NCBI GenBank assembly: GCA_016795205.1
Contig: JAEUHZ010000010.1
Span: 62,001-126,000, forward strand
Length of the DNA stretch: 64,000 bases
Reading direction: 5' to 3'
Source of the DNA: Planctomycetota bacterium
GTDB taxonomy: Bacteria; Planctomycetota; UBA1135; GCA-002686595
Both the position numbers and the translations under genes were made by a program. Under the pieces are notes generated by a model, which made no database searches, was not told the origin of the DNA, and saw only the letters and a program-made list of their open reading frames with translations. Every line of letters starts with the position of its first letter. The stretch's first letter is position 1. This document shows positions 8,562-17,094 of this stretch, one piece after another.

Positions 8562-9968
8562 CTACTCGCCCCTCGCGGGGAACGCCATGAGGCCATGCCG
8601 GCGCATCTTGTTGAACAGGGTCGTGCGGTCGATGCCCAGCAGCGCGGCAGCCTCCTTGCGCGAGCCCGAGCAGTGCTCCAGCGCGGCGACCAGGATCTCG
8701 CGCTCCGGCTCCTCGAGCAGCTCCTTGAGCGTCCGGCCGGGCCGAAACAGCGCCCCGCCGCGCGCGGCCCCGGCGGCGAGCGGCGCGAGGTCCTCGCCCA
8801 GGTCCGCCGGCTCGATGGCCGCGCCGGCCGCGAGCAGCACCGCGCGCTCGAGCCGGTGCTCGAGCTCGCGCACGTTGCCCGGGAACGGGTGCGCGAGCAG
8901 CGCCGCGAGCGCCGCGGGCGAGAGCGGCCGCCGCGCGCGGCCATGCTCGGCGGCCAGACGCTCGAGGATGCGCTCGGCGAGCAGCGGCACGTCACCGGCT
9001 CGCTCGCGCAGGGGCGGCACGACCAGCGGCACCACGCGCAGGCGCCACAGCAGGTCCTCGCGGAAGCGGCCGTCGCGCACGGCGGCCGCGAGGTCCACGT
9101 TCGTCGCGGCCACGATGCGCACGTCGGCCGTGCGGGTCTCGGTCTCGCCGACGCGCTCGAACGCGCGGTCCTGGAGCACGCGCAGGAGCTTGACCTGCAG
9201 CTCGGGCGAGGCCGCGCCGATCTCGTCCAGGAACAGCGTGCCGCCGTGGGCGGCCTCGAAGCGCCCCGGGCGGTCCTTCGTGGCGCCGGTGAAGGCTCCG
9301 CGCGCCGCGCCGAACAGCTCGCTCTCGAGCAGCCCGGCCGGGATCGCGCCGCAGTTCACCTCGACGAACGGGCCGCGCGCGCGGCCCGAGCGCTGGTGCA
9401 GCGCGCGCGCCAGCAGCGTCTTGCCGGTGCCGCTCTCGCCCTCCACGAGCACGGTGGCGCGCGTGTCCGCCACGGCCTCGATCGTCGCGAGCACCTGCCG
9501 CATGCGCGCATCGCGCGTGACGATGCCGGAGAGCTCCGTGCGGCCGGCCAGGTCCTCCTTGAGGCGGCGGTTCTCGCGCCGCAGGTCGCGCGCCTCGAGC
9601 GCGCGCGCCACGGCGAGCAGCACCTCCTCGGGCTCGCAGGGCTTCTGCAGGCACTCGGCCGCGCCGCGCTGCACGGCGCGCACGGCGTCCTCGATCGAGG
9701 CGAAGCCCGCCAGCTCGATCCAGGCCGGCGGCGCCTCGAGGCGGCCGAGCTCGATGGCCACGTCGAAACCCGCCACGCCGGGATCACACAGCAGCACGTC
9801 CGCGCCGCCCGCGCGCAGCGCGCGCGAGAGCCGCAGGCCACCGGCGACGGCCTCGGCCCGGTGGCCGGCGGTCTTCAACCAGCGAGCCAGCTCGCGCGCC
9901 GAGCCGTCGTCGTCGCACACGAGCACGCGGGCCGGCTGGGGCGGCAGGGGGTCGAGTCGTTCCGACAC
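8562..9968 (-). CDS. NtrC-family sigma-54-dependent response regulator
   Basis: 468 residues in the order receiver domain (about 14-125), AAA+ domain (about 145-370) and Fis-type HTH (about 415-460). The receiver keeps the acidic DD pair in VLVCDDDG, a phospho-acceptor Asp in LLCDPG and the conserved Lys in LQKPC. The AAA+ domain has Walker A GESGTGKT, an intact GAFTGA sigma-54 contact loop, Walker B GGTLFLDEIG and an arginine-finger region. The HTH ends in ALLGIDRTTLFNKMRRHGL. It should activate RpoN promoters when phosphorylated. No histidine kinase is adjacent. The GTG start has a GAAGGAAG box about 6 bases upstream, one of the few good ribosome sites here. The TPR gene lies 26 bases downstream. 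Confidence 0.92.
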   Translation of the reverse strand: MSERLDPLPPQPARVLVCDDDGSARELARWLKTAGHRAEAVAGGLRLSRALRAGGADVLLCDPGVAGFDVAIELGRLEAPPAWIELAGFASIEDAVRAVQRGAAECLQKPCEPEEVLLAVARALEARDLRRENRRLKEDLAGRTELSGIVTRDARMRQVLATIEAVADTRATVLVEGESGTGKTLLARALHQRSGRARGPFVEVNCGAIPAGLLESELFGAARGAFTGATKDRPGRFEAAHGGTLFLDEIGAASPELQVKLLRVLQDRAFERVGETETRTADVRIVAATNVDLAAAVRDGRFREDLLWRLRVVPLVVPPLRERAGDVPLLAERILERLAAEHGRARRPLSPAALAALLAHPFPGNVRELEHRLERAVLLAAGAAIEPADLGEDLAPLAAGAARGGALFRPGRTLKELLEEPEREILVAALEHCSGSRKEAAALLGIDRTTLFNKMRRHGLMAFPARGE

Positions 9969-10002
9969 GTCGACTTCCTTCGACGCGCGGCATGGCGGAA
10001 CT

Positions 10003-10746
10003 TCAACGCCGGTGGACGAGCGTGGTGCTGGCCTGATCCGTGGGCCACAGCACGAGCTCGCCGACGTTCACGTGGGGGGGGCGCGTCACGATCCACAGGA
10101 TCGCCTCGGCCACGTCCGCGGGGGAGAGCGGCGTCATCCCGGCGTAGACGGCGGCGGCCCGGGCCGCGTCGCCGCGGAAGCGCACGCCGCTGAAGCCGGT
10201 CGCGACCATCCCGGGGTCGACGGTGGCGACGCGCACGCCGCTGCCGGCCAGGTCGAGGCGCTGCGCCTCGTAGAGCGCGCGCACGGCGTGCTTCGTGGCG
10301 CAGTAGACATTGCCGCCCGGGTAGACCTGGCGCCCGGCGACGCTGCCGACGAGCACGTGGTCGCCGCGACCGGCGGCCTTCATCCCGGGCAGCGTGGCGG
10401 AGAGCACGTGCAGCACGCCCTTCAGGTTCGTGTCGACGACGACGGCCCACTCGGCCGGGTCGCCCGCGGGGAGCTGCTCCGCGCCCAGCGCCAGGCCGGC
10501 GTTGTTCACGACGAGGTCGGCGCCCACGGGCTCCAGGGCGCGCCGCACGGCCTGCGCGTCGCGCACGTCGACGAGCAGCGCGCGCCCGCGCGGGCACTCG
10601 GCCGCCACGGCCTCCAGCCGGGCCCGGTCGCGCCCGCACAAGACGACCTCGGCGCCCGCGGCGGCCAGCGCGCGGGCCGTGGCGGCCCCGATCCCCGACG
10701 AGGCCCCGGTCACGATCGCACGGCGTCCTTGCAACGGGCTCTGCAT
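10003..10746 (-). CDS. Short-chain dehydrogenase/reductase, YdfG-like
   Basis: A 247-residue classical SDR with the cofactor motif TGASSGIG (13-20), NNAG (81-84) and catalytic Ser135, Tyr148 and Lys152. The C-terminus (HVNVGELVLWPTDQAS) matches the layout of the YdfG/serine-3-hydroxy acid dehydrogenase group, which oxidises 3-hydroxy acids or L-allo-threonine and reduces malonic semialdehyde with NADP(H). The physiological substrate here is unknown. The gene appears monocistronic. A TACACT box sits 6 bases before the ATG with no Shine-Dalgarno sequence, consistent with a leaderless message. It is divergent from the amidohydrolase. Confidence 0.88.
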   Translation of the reverse strand: MQSPLQGRRAIVTGASSGIGAATARALAAAGAEVVLCGRDRARLEAVAAECPRGRALLVDVRDAQAVRRALEPVGADLVVNNAGLALGAEQLPAGDPAEWAVVVDTNLKGVLHVLSATLPGMKAAGRGDHVLVGSVAGRQVYPGGNVYCATKHAVRALYEAQRLDLAGSGVRVATVDPGMVATGFSGVRFRGDAARAAAVYAGMTPLSPADVAEAILWIVTRPPHVNVGELVLWPTDQASTTLVHRR

Positions 10747-10752
10747 CCCGGG

Positions 10753-10758
10753 AGTGTA
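10753..10758 (-). promoter_or_regulatory. -10-like box for the SDR gene
   Basis: TACACT on the minus strand in GCTACACT, 6 bases before the ATG, no Shine-Dalgarno sequence. Confidence 0.45.
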
Positions 10759-10844
10759 GCGGGGGGTCGGAAATCCCTGCGCGCCTTCCAGCGCCGCGCC
10801 GGCCCGCGTCGATATCCCGATCCACGCCGAAGATCCTCGCCCCC

Positions 10845-12578
10845 GTGAGCCGTTCCCTCCTCGTCCCCGCGGCGCTCTGCACGGCGCTCCTCGCGGCGCT
10901 GTGCACTCTGTCGCCTGCCCGCTCCGCGCGCTCCGAGCCGCAGGCCACGCTCTATCACGGTGGACGCATCGTCGTGAACGACGGGCGTGGGACCGTCGCC
11001 GAGGCGCTGCTCGAACGCGACGGACTGGTCGTGGCCACCGGGACGCTGGCCCAGCTCAGCGCGCGCCCCGAGGCGGCCGGCGCAGCGCGCGTCGACTTGC
11101 GCGGCGCGTGCGCCGTGCCCGGCCTCCAGGACGCGCACGCGCACCTCGAGGGCTACGCTGCCGCGCTCGAGGACGTCGATCTCAGCGGCGCGGCGAGCTA
11201 CGCCGAGGTCGTGGCGCGCGTCGTCGCGCGCGCTCGGACGCTGCCCGAGGGAACCTGGGTGCGCGGACGTGGCTGGGACCAGAACCTGTGGGCCGAGAAG
11301 GAATTCCCGCACCACCGCCAGCTCTCCGACGCGACGCCCCGGCACCCCGTGCTGCTCGAGCGCGTCGATGGCCATGCGGCGCTGGCGAACGAGTCGGCGC
11401 TGCTCCTGGCCGGGCTGGGGGGCGTGCGCGACCCGGAGCGGACGGTCGCGGGGGGACGCGTGTTCCTCGACGAGGAGCAGCGTGCCACGGGAGTGCTCCT
11501 GGACGCCGCCACGGCGCTCGTCGAGCGCGTGATCCCCAAGCCCCCAGCCGAGGTCCTCGAGCGGCGCTTCCTGGCCGCGCAGGAGCGCCTCGTGGCCTTG
11601 GGCCTGACCTGCGTCCACGACATGGGGACCTCGCGGCCGATGCTGACGCTGCTCGAGGAACTGCGCGAGCGCGGGCTCCTCAAGCTGCGCGTCGTCGCCT
11701 ACCTCGACGGGCAGGGGCCCCTCGACGCCAAGGCGCTCCAGGGCTTTCCCAAGCGCCCGGACTCGCGCGACATGCTCTCCGTGCCGGGCGTCAAGCTGTA
11801 CGCCGACGGCGCCTTGGGCTCCCGCGGCGCCGCGCTGCTCGAGCCCTACTCGGACGCGCCCGGAGAGCGCGGCCTGCTGCTCACCAGCGAGGCCGATTTG
11901 GCGACGCGCCTGAGCCTCGTCGCCCGCGCCGGCTTGCAGCCGGCAGTGCACGCCATCGGGGACCGCGCGAACCGCATCGTGCTCGACGCCTATGCGCGGC
12001 TGACCGTCGCCGTGCCCGGTTTCCGCGACCTGCGCCCGCGCATCGAGCACGCGCAAGTCGTCGCGCCCAAGGACTGGGAGCGCTTCCCGGCGCTCGGCGT
12101 GGTGCCGTCCATGCAGCCCACGCACGCGACCAGCGACATGGCCTGGGTCGTCGACCGCCTGGGGCCCGAACGCACCCGCGGGGCCTACGCCTGGCGCGCG
12201 CTGGCGCCCGAGCTCGGCCGGCTGGCCTTCGGCAGTGACTTCCCGGTCGAGAGCCCCGACCCGTTGCTCGGGCTGTTCGCGGCGCGCACGCGCACGAAGG
12301 CCGGGGCGGCGAATGGCGACTCGCCGTTGCCCGATCACCGGCTCGACGGCGCCGCGGCGCTGGCGGGCTTCACGAGCGGCGCGGCCTGGGCCGCCCGTCA
12401 GGACGACCGCCGCGGCCGCCTGCTCCCGGGCTTCGCCTGCGACCTGAGCGTGTTCGGCCTCGATCCCACGACCTGCGATCCCGCGGAGCTGCTCAAGGAC
12501 CGGGCGCGGATGACGGTCGTGAACGGGCGCGTCGTGTGGCGCGCCCCCGAGCCCGCCCGCGACCCGCGCGGCGGTTGA
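10845..12578 (+). CDS. Secreted YtcJ-family amidohydrolase (Amidohydro_3)
   Basis: 577 residues. An N-terminal signal-type segment (about residues 1-27) is followed by a metal-dependent hydrolase TIM barrel. Visible family motifs are PGLQDAHAHLEG (metal-binding His pair), RGWDQNLW, VDGHAALAN, VKLYADGALGSRGAAL with the metal-bridging Lys, AVHAIGDRANR, RIEHAQVV and FGSDFPVESPDP with the catalytic Asp. YtcJ-like proteins are about 520-580 residues and hydrolyse N-acyl or imine-type compounds; the substrate here cannot be named. The GTG start gives the signal peptide directly. It stands alone between the divergent SDR and the OsmC gene. Confidence 0.85.
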   Translation: MSRSLLVPAALCTALLAALCTLSPARSARSEPQATLYHGGRIVVNDGRGTVAEALLERDGLVVATGTLAQLSARPEAAGAARVDLRGACAVPGLQDAHAHLEGYAAALEDVDLSGAASYAEVVARVVARARTLPEGTWVRGRGWDQNLWAEKEFPHHRQLSDATPRHPVLLERVDGHAALANESALLLAGLGGVRDPERTVAGGRVFLDEEQRATGVLLDAATALVERVIPKPPAEVLERRFLAAQERLVALGLTCVHDMGTSRPMLTLLEELRERGLLKLRVVAYLDGQGPLDAKALQGFPKRPDSRDMLSVPGVKLYADGALGSRGAALLEPYSDAPGERGLLLTSEADLATRLSLVARAGLQPAVHAIGDRANRIVLDAYARLTVAVPGFRDLRPRIEHAQVVAPKDWERFPALGVVPSMQPTHATSDMAWVVDRLGPERTRGAYAWRALAPELGRLAFGSDFPVESPDPLLGLFAARTRTKAGAANGDSPLPDHRLDGAAALAGFTSGAAWAARQDDRRGRLLPGFACDLSVFGLDPTTCDPAELLKDRARMTVVNGRVVWRAPEPARDPRGG

Positions 12579-12630
12579 GCGGCTCGGGACGCGCGCGGCG
12601 ACGGCGCCGACGGCCCGTGGAGCGGTGCGC

Positions 12631-12636
12631 TAGACT
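12631..12636 (+). promoter_or_regulatory. -10-like box for the OsmC operon
   Basis: TAGACT in GCGCTAGACTGCGC, 29 bases before the OsmC ATG. The same octamer CGCTAGAC recurs before xseB. Confidence 0.4.
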
Positions 12637-12665
12637 GCGCGCGCGCCGGACGAGGAGGGCGCCGC

Positions 12666-13085
12666 ATGGTCCGGATCGACGTCGAATATCGCGGTCGTCT
12701 GCGTTGCGTCAGCGTGCACGAGCCGTCGCGCGCGGAGCTGCTCACGGACGCGCCGCGCGACAACCAGGGCGAAGGCGCCAGCTTCTCGCCCACGGATCTG
12801 GTCGGGACGGCCTTGGCGACGTGCGTGCTCACGACGATGGGCATCGTGGCGCAGCGCCACGGCTGGGCCATGGAGGGCGCGACGGCCACCGTCCTGAAGC
12901 ACATGGTGGCCGACCCCGCGCGGCGCATCGGGAAGCTCGAGCTCACCGTGCGCATGCCCGCGGGCCTCGATGCCCGCGCTCGGGAGACGCTCGAGCGCAC
13001 GGCGCACACCTGCCCGGTGCACCAGAGCCTGGCGCCGAACGTCGAGGTCCCGATGACGTTCCTGTGGGACGCCGTGCCAGCGTGA
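12666..13085 (+). CDS. OsmC-family peroxidase-like protein
   Basis: 139 residues with the OsmC/Ohr fold signature: a GASFSPTDLVGTALATC segment with Cys53 and a second Cys116 in HTCPVHQSL, the thiol pair that reduces hydroperoxides in this family. It belongs to the shorter OsmC group rather than to Ohr; the exact peroxide is not predictable. Its stop codon overlaps the start of the ABC ATPase gene by four bases (GTGA), so the two are translationally coupled. A TAGACT box lies 29 bases upstream of the ATG and GGAGG lies close to the start. Confidence 0.88.
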   Translation: MVRIDVEYRGRLRCVSVHEPSRAELLTDAPRDNQGEGASFSPTDLVGTALATCVLTTMGIVAQRHGWAMEGATATVLKHMVADPARRIGKLELTVRMPAGLDARARETLERTAHTCPVHQSLAPNVEVPMTFLWDAVPA

Positions 13086-13876
13086 GCGGGCCGCTCGTCA
13101 GCGCGCGCGGCCTGGCCTTCGAGTACCCCGGTCCGGTGCGCGCCCTGTGCGGCGCGCGCCTCGAGGTCGAATCCGGCGAGTTCGTGTTCGTGATCGGCCC
13201 GAACGGCTCGGGGAAGAGCACGCTCCTGCGCGCGCTCGCGGGTCTGGTCGAGCCGCAGTCCGGCGAGGTCGAGCTCGAGGGCCGACGGCTCCAGGCCTGG
13301 TCGCCGCGCGAGCGCGCGCGGCGCGTGGCGCTCGTCCCGCAGTACCTGCCGGCGCTGCCCGAGGTGCTGGTGGCCGACTTCGTGCTCTCCGGCCGCTACG
13401 CGCACGTCGCGCGCTGGACGGCGCTCACGGCCGGCGACCAGGCCAGCGCGGCGCGCGCCCTGGCCGACTGCGATGCCGCCGAGCTCGCCTGCCGTGGCAT
13501 GGACGAGCTGTCGGGTGGTCAGCGGCAGCGTGTGCTCGTCGCGCGCGCGCTGGCGCAGGAGGCGGCCGTGCTGCTCGTCGACGAGCCGACCAGCGCGCTG
13601 GATCCGGAGCACCAGGTCCAGGTGCTCGATCTGCTCGCGCGGCTCGCGCGCCAGGGCCGGGCGGTCGTGGTCGTGAGCCACGACCTGAACTTGGCCGGCC
13701 AGTACGCCACGCGGCTCGCGCTGCTCTCGGCCGGCCGGGTCGTGGCCGACGGCCCGCCGGGCCGCGTGCTCGTGCGCGAGGTCCTCGAACCCGTGTACGG
13801 CGCGCGGCTCCACTACGGCGCGTGGGACGGGGATCCCGAGCGGCCGTTCGTGCTGCCACGGCGTGGGAGCGCCTGA
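13082..13876 (+). CDS. FecE/BtuD-type ABC transporter ATP-binding protein, orphan
   Basis: 264 residues with Walker A GPNGSGKST (39-47), the signature LSGGQRQR, Walker B VLLVDEPTSALD and the H-loop VVVSHDLN. The spacing and the VALVPQYLP Q-loop match ATPases that power iron-siderophore, heme or B12 importers of the FecCD type. No permease or binding protein is nearby; the flanking genes are OsmC (4-base overlap) and an O-methyltransferase (TGATG overlap), so all three should be co-translated. The GTG start is chosen from that overlap; the open frame extends much further upstream without sense. The missing membrane partner must be elsewhere. Confidence 0.88.
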   Translation: MSGPLVSARGLAFEYPGPVRALCGARLEVESGEFVFVIGPNGSGKSTLLRALAGLVEPQSGEVELEGRRLQAWSPRERARRVALVPQYLPALPEVLVADFVLSGRYAHVARWTALTAGDQASAARALADCDAAELACRGMDELSGGQRQRVLVARALAQEAAVLLVDEPTSALDPEHQVQVLDLLARLARQGRAVVVVSHDLNLAGQYATRLALLSAGRVVADGPPGRVLVREVLEPVYGARLHYGAWDGDPERPFVLPRRGSA

Positions 13877-14529
13877 TGTCGGAGCGCAGCGAGGCCGTTC
13901 CGCGCGCCTTCCTGGACTATCTGGCGCAGCGCACCGCGGGCGACGACGCGTTCTTCCTGGCGCTCAAGGCCGCGGCGCGCGCGGCCGGGATCCCCGCGAT
14001 CTGGATCCCGCCCGAGCAGGGCAGCCTGCTCCAGGTGCTGTTGCGCGCGGCGCGCGCGCGGGAGGTCGTCGAGGTCGGCACGCTGGCCGGCTACTCCGCG
14101 ATCTGGATGGCGCGCGCGCTGCCCGCGGGCGGACGCGTGCGCACGATCGAGCTCGCGGCCCGGCATGCCGCCTTCGCGCGCGAGTGGATCGCCCAGAGCG
14201 ACGTCGCGGGCCGGATCGAGGTGCTCGAAGGCCGCGGCCTCGATCGTCTGCGCGAGCTCCCCGACCGGAGCGTGGACGCCGTGTTCCTCGACGCCGACAA
14301 GGCGGGCTATGCGGCCTACGCCGACGAAGCCGCGCGCGTGCTCGTGCCGGGCGGGCTGCTCCTCGCCGACAACGCCTTCGCGTTCGGCCAGGTGCTCGAC
14401 GAGCGCCCCGCGGACCCGGACGCGCCGGCCATCCAGGACTTCAACGAGCGGCTGGCGCGCGACGCGCGCTTCCGCGGTCTGATCGTGCCGATCGGCGACG
14501 GGCTGTGGGTCGCCACGCGCGGGCCGTGA
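13876..14529 (+). CDS. Class I SAM-dependent O-methyltransferase (Methyltransf_3/COMT-like)
   Basis: 217 residues with the family motifs VVEVGTLAGYSAIWMA (SAM site), an acidic end of strand 2 in RTIELA, AVFLDADKAGY (metal/catalytic Asp region) and GGLLLADNAFAFG. Such enzymes methylate catechol-type hydroxyls with a divalent cation. The ATG overlaps the stop codon of the ABC ATPase gene. The substrate is unknown, and the link to the ABC ATPase and OsmC genes is by operon structure only. Confidence 0.87.
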   Translation: MSERSEAVPRAFLDYLAQRTAGDDAFFLALKAAARAAGIPAIWIPPEQGSLLQVLLRAARAREVVEVGTLAGYSAIWMARALPAGGRVRTIELAARHAAFAREWIAQSDVAGRIEVLEGRGLDRLRELPDRSVDAVFLDADKAGYAAYADEAARVLVPGGLLLADNAFAFGQVLDERPADPDAPAIQDFNERLARDARFRGLIVPIGDGLWVATRGP

Positions 14530-14536
14530 GGCGCGC

Positions 14537-14893
14537 TCAGGGCAGCGCCAGGACGTGGTCCGCCAGGCGTTCGAGCGCGCTCTCCGGGAGCATCTTGTAG
14601 GTCGGCATCGCCTGGCTGTACTTGGCCCCTTGCGCGACCAGGCGCGGGTCCTGCTTGGCGACGCCCACGGGGTCCTTGAGGTAGGCGACCAGCGAGGCTC
14701 GCGTCCAATACTGCTGCTTGCCGTGGAGCGTGGGCCCCAGCGCGCCCCCGGAGCCGTCGCGCATGTGGCACATCGCGCACTGCTGCCCGAAGAGCGTCGC
14801 ACCGCTGGCCGGCTCGGCCGGTTCCGAGGAGCACGACGATCCCAGGGAGCAGACGAGGAGCAGGCTGGCCATGGCGGAACAAAGCGCGCGCAT
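14537..14893 (-). CDS. Small monoheme cytochrome c, exported
   Basis: 118 residues. A hydrophobic N-terminal export signal is followed by the heme site CAMCH at about 40-44 and a likely axial Met in AMPTYKML near residue 96, the layout of class I cytochromes c of the cbb3/CcoP type. A Cys after the signal (LGSSC) may be lipidated, but the lipobox is imperfect. It should carry electrons in the periplasm. The gene is convergent with the O-methyltransferase gene and separated from the upstream radical SAM gene by a strong hairpin. Confidence 0.85.
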   Translation of the reverse strand: MRALCSAMASLLLVCSLGSSCSSEPAEPASGATLFGQQCAMCHMRDGSGGALGPTLHGKQQYWTRASLVAYLKDPVGVAKQDPRLVAQGAKYSQAMPTYKMLPESALERLADHVLALP

Positions 14894-14953
14894 GCCGACC
14901 TTGTAGCAGATGGGGCCCGCGTCGGAGAGACGCTGCGGCACCGGCTGGCAACG

Positions 14954-14985
14954 CACGCGGCCCGCGCCGGGGCGCGGGCCGCGTG
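14954..14985 (-). terminator. Strong GC hairpin downstream of the radical SAM gene
   Basis: A perfect 14-bp inverted repeat (14954-14967 with 14972-14985) encloses a four-base loop. It lies 45 bases past the stop of the leftward radical SAM gene and before the cytochrome gene. There is no clear U tract, so it may terminate with help or stabilise the 3' end. Confidence 0.55.
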
Positions 14986-15030
14986 TGTCGTCCCGGGTCT
15001 GCGCGCCGTGCGGAGCGCCGGCCAGGACGC

Positions 15031-16548
15031 TCAGTCGGCGCTCACGTTGGGGACTTGCAGCGCGACCTGGTCGCGTTCCTGGGTGTAGGTCCAGGCCCAG
15101 TCGCTGGTGGCCACGCGCTTGAGGTAGCGCTTGCGCCGCTGGCGGATCTCGATCAGGTCGAGCGCGAGCTCGGGGTGGCGGAGCATGGCGCAGAGGCGCT
15201 CGAACTTGCGCCGCACCTTGGGGACGAGCCCCTTCGTGGCGCGCGCGTGGGCCTTGAGCAGCCGCTCGCGCTCCTGGTGCAGCTCCTCGTGCGTGAACGT
15301 CGGGTGCTTGAAGCTCTCCGTGGAGTGCCAGTAGTGGAACTCCATCTCGGCGACGTCCCGGGTCAGGTAGGGCTTGAGCTGCTCGTAGACCTCGGTGCCC
15401 GGGATCGGCTGCAGGATCGAGCAGCAGACCGCGTCGCAGCGCGTCTCGGCGATCAGCTCCTCGGTCAGGCGGTGGTCCTTGACCGTGTCCTCGGGGAATC
15501 CGTAGAGGATGAAGAACTTGAAGTACATGCCGAGCTGGCGGTTCAGCTTGGCACCGGCCCGCACCTTCTCGGGCGTGACGCCCTTCTTCATCGTCACGAG
15601 CATGTCGGGGCTGCCCGACTCGAGCCCGTAGTAGATCTTCACGCAGCCCGCCTTGCGCATCCAGCGGAGCATCTCGAAGTCCATCGTGTCGACGCGCGAC
15701 TCGGCGACCCACTCGAAGAACAGGTCGCGCTTGATGATCTCCTTGCAGATCGCGATGACGCGCTTGCGCTGGATCGTGAACAGGTCGTCGAACAGGACGA
15801 GCTGCGGCGGGTTGTACTTCCTGAGGATCAGCTCCATCAGGTCGACGGTGCGCTCGGGGCTCATCGCGCGGTACTGGCGCGGCGTCATCTCCGCGTCGCA
15901 GAACGTGCAGGCGTACGGGCAACCGCGCGAGGTGATCAGCGTCACGCCGGGGTTGACCATCAGGCGCATGTAGCGCGGGATGTCCCACAGGTGGTACGCA
16001 GGGAAGGGGACCTGGTCCATCTGCTTGACCAGCGGACGCCGCGGCGTGCGGAACAGCTCGCCGTCCTTCAGGAACGTGATCCCCTGGATCTGGTCCCACC
16101 GCGAGCGGTCGTGCAGGTGCTCGACGATCTCGGGCAGCGTCAGGTCGCCCTCGCCCTGCACGCAGATGTCGGCCGCGCCGGCGTTGAGGAAGAACTCGGG
16201 GTTCGTCGTGGGGTGCGGCCCGCCCAGGACCACGGGGCGGCCGATCTCGTCCTTGGCGATCTTGCCCAGCTCGCGGGCGCGCCGCGCGTTGGGCGTCAGC
16301 GAGGAGATGCCGACCAGCTCGGCCCACTCCATGCCGCGGCGGATGTCGTCGATCTCGTCGATCGAGTCGTCGAACAGCTTGACCTCGTGACCGAGCTGCT
16401 CGAGCTCGGCCGCCAGGATGCTGATGCCGAGCGGCGGATAGATCTCGTCGCGGGCGAGTTCGCCCTTCGTGACGTTCTCGTCGGCGAAGACCTCGGCGGC
16501 CTTCTGCCGGATGGCCTGCGACTTCGCGTAGATCAGGACGATCTTCAT
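15031..16548 (-). CDS. B12-binding-domain radical SAM protein
   Basis: 505 residues. The N-terminal about 150 residues form a Rossmann-like cobalamin-binding-type domain (VVLGGPHPTTNPE), without the DxHxxG His that would bind cobalt from below. The central radical SAM barrel has the cluster motif CPYACTFC (CxxxCxxC) and the LESGSP segment typical of the BchE/HpnJ/ThnK-like class. The C-terminus is basic and helical. Such proteins do methylations or ring rearrangements; the substrate is not identifiable. The ATG at 16546-16548 is preferred over upstream in-frame starts because homology begins at MKIVLIYA. It is divergent from the xseB-ispA-dxs operon, so an isoprenoid or hopanoid link is possible but unproven. 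Confidence 0.85.
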   Translation of the reverse strand: MKIVLIYAKSQAIRQKAAEVFADENVTKGELARDEIYPPLGISILAAELEQLGHEVKLFDDSIDEIDDIRRGMEWAELVGISSLTPNARRARELGKIAKDEIGRPVVLGGPHPTTNPEFFLNAGAADICVQGEGDLTLPEIVEHLHDRSRWDQIQGITFLKDGELFRTPRRPLVKQMDQVPFPAYHLWDIPRYMRLMVNPGVTLITSRGCPYACTFCDAEMTPRQYRAMSPERTVDLMELILRKYNPPQLVLFDDLFTIQRKRVIAICKEIIKRDLFFEWVAESRVDTMDFEMLRWMRKAGCVKIYYGLESGSPDMLVTMKKGVTPEKVRAGAKLNRQLGMYFKFFILYGFPEDTVKDHRLTEELIAETRCDAVCCSILQPIPGTEVYEQLKPYLTRDVAEMEFHYWHSTESFKHPTFTHEELHQERERLLKAHARATKGLVPKVRRKFERLCAMLRHPELALDLIEIRQRRKRYLKRVATSDWAWTYTQERDQVALQVPNVSAD

Positions 16549-16801
16549 GGAGCGGGTCGGGAGGGAGCGGATCGTGGTGCGGTCGAGGGCGCGAGGCGGC
16601 GGACCCAGAGCGGCTTGACCCTGCCGGAAGCTAGAGGGTCGTGCGCGCGAGTCCCCGAGGGACTCCACGGCTGTTCCTCGGATCTTATCCCGGGTCCCGT
16701 GGAGCGGCAATCCGCGCCGGCTGGCGGGGGCCTTTCCCACGGAAGTCTCTTCCGACCTTGACCCGCGCTTGGCGGAGGCAGCCGCCCGCGGCGGCCCGCG
16801 C

Positions 16802-16807
16802 TAGACT
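16802..16807 (+). promoter_or_regulatory. -10-like box for xseB operon
   Basis: TAGACT inside CGCTAGACT, 8 bases before the xseB ATG, leaves no room for a ribosome site and suggests a leaderless start. A matching -35 is not obvious. Confidence 0.45.
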
Positions 16808-16815
16808 CGCCGCGC

Positions 16816-17094
16816 ATGTCCCCGAAAACGCCCTCGCCCGAGCCCGCCGCCCCGAGCTTCGACAGCCGCCTCCAGCGCCTGGAGGCCCTGGTGGCCGAGC
16901 TCGAGCAGGGTGGGCTCGCCCTGGAGCCCGCCATCGAGCGCTACCAGGAGGGTGTCGGCCTGCTGCGGGAGTGCCGTGCCGTCCTCCAGGCGCTCGAGAA
17001 GCGGGTCGAGGAGCTGTCCGCGGACGGCTCGCTCGCGCCGCTCCCGGGAGACCCGGACGCCCCTGAGGTCGCGCCGCGCGGAGGCCGCGGGTGA
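16816..17094 (+). CDS. xseB: Exodeoxyribonuclease VII small subunit
   Basis: 92 residues. The core FDSRLQRLEALVAELEQGGL then LEPAIERYQEG is the XseB coiled-coil hairpin that binds the XseA catalytic subunit to make the ATP-independent single-strand exonuclease. Pro-rich ends flank it. Its stop overlaps the ispA start by four bases, and the xseB-ispA-dxs order is the arrangement known from E. coli and many other bacteria, which strengthens the call. No xseA gene is in the window. Confidence 0.92.
   Translation: MSPKTPSPEPAAPSFDSRLQRLEALVAELEQGGLALEPAIERYQEGVGLLRECRAVLQALEKRVEELSADGSLAPLPGDPDAPEVAPRGGRG

Noticed and set aside
5542-10848. A 1768-codon open frame antisense to the TPR, regulator and SDR genes
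   Set aside because: It crosses three well-supported genes on the other strand, has no motif, and reflects lack of AT-rich stop codons.
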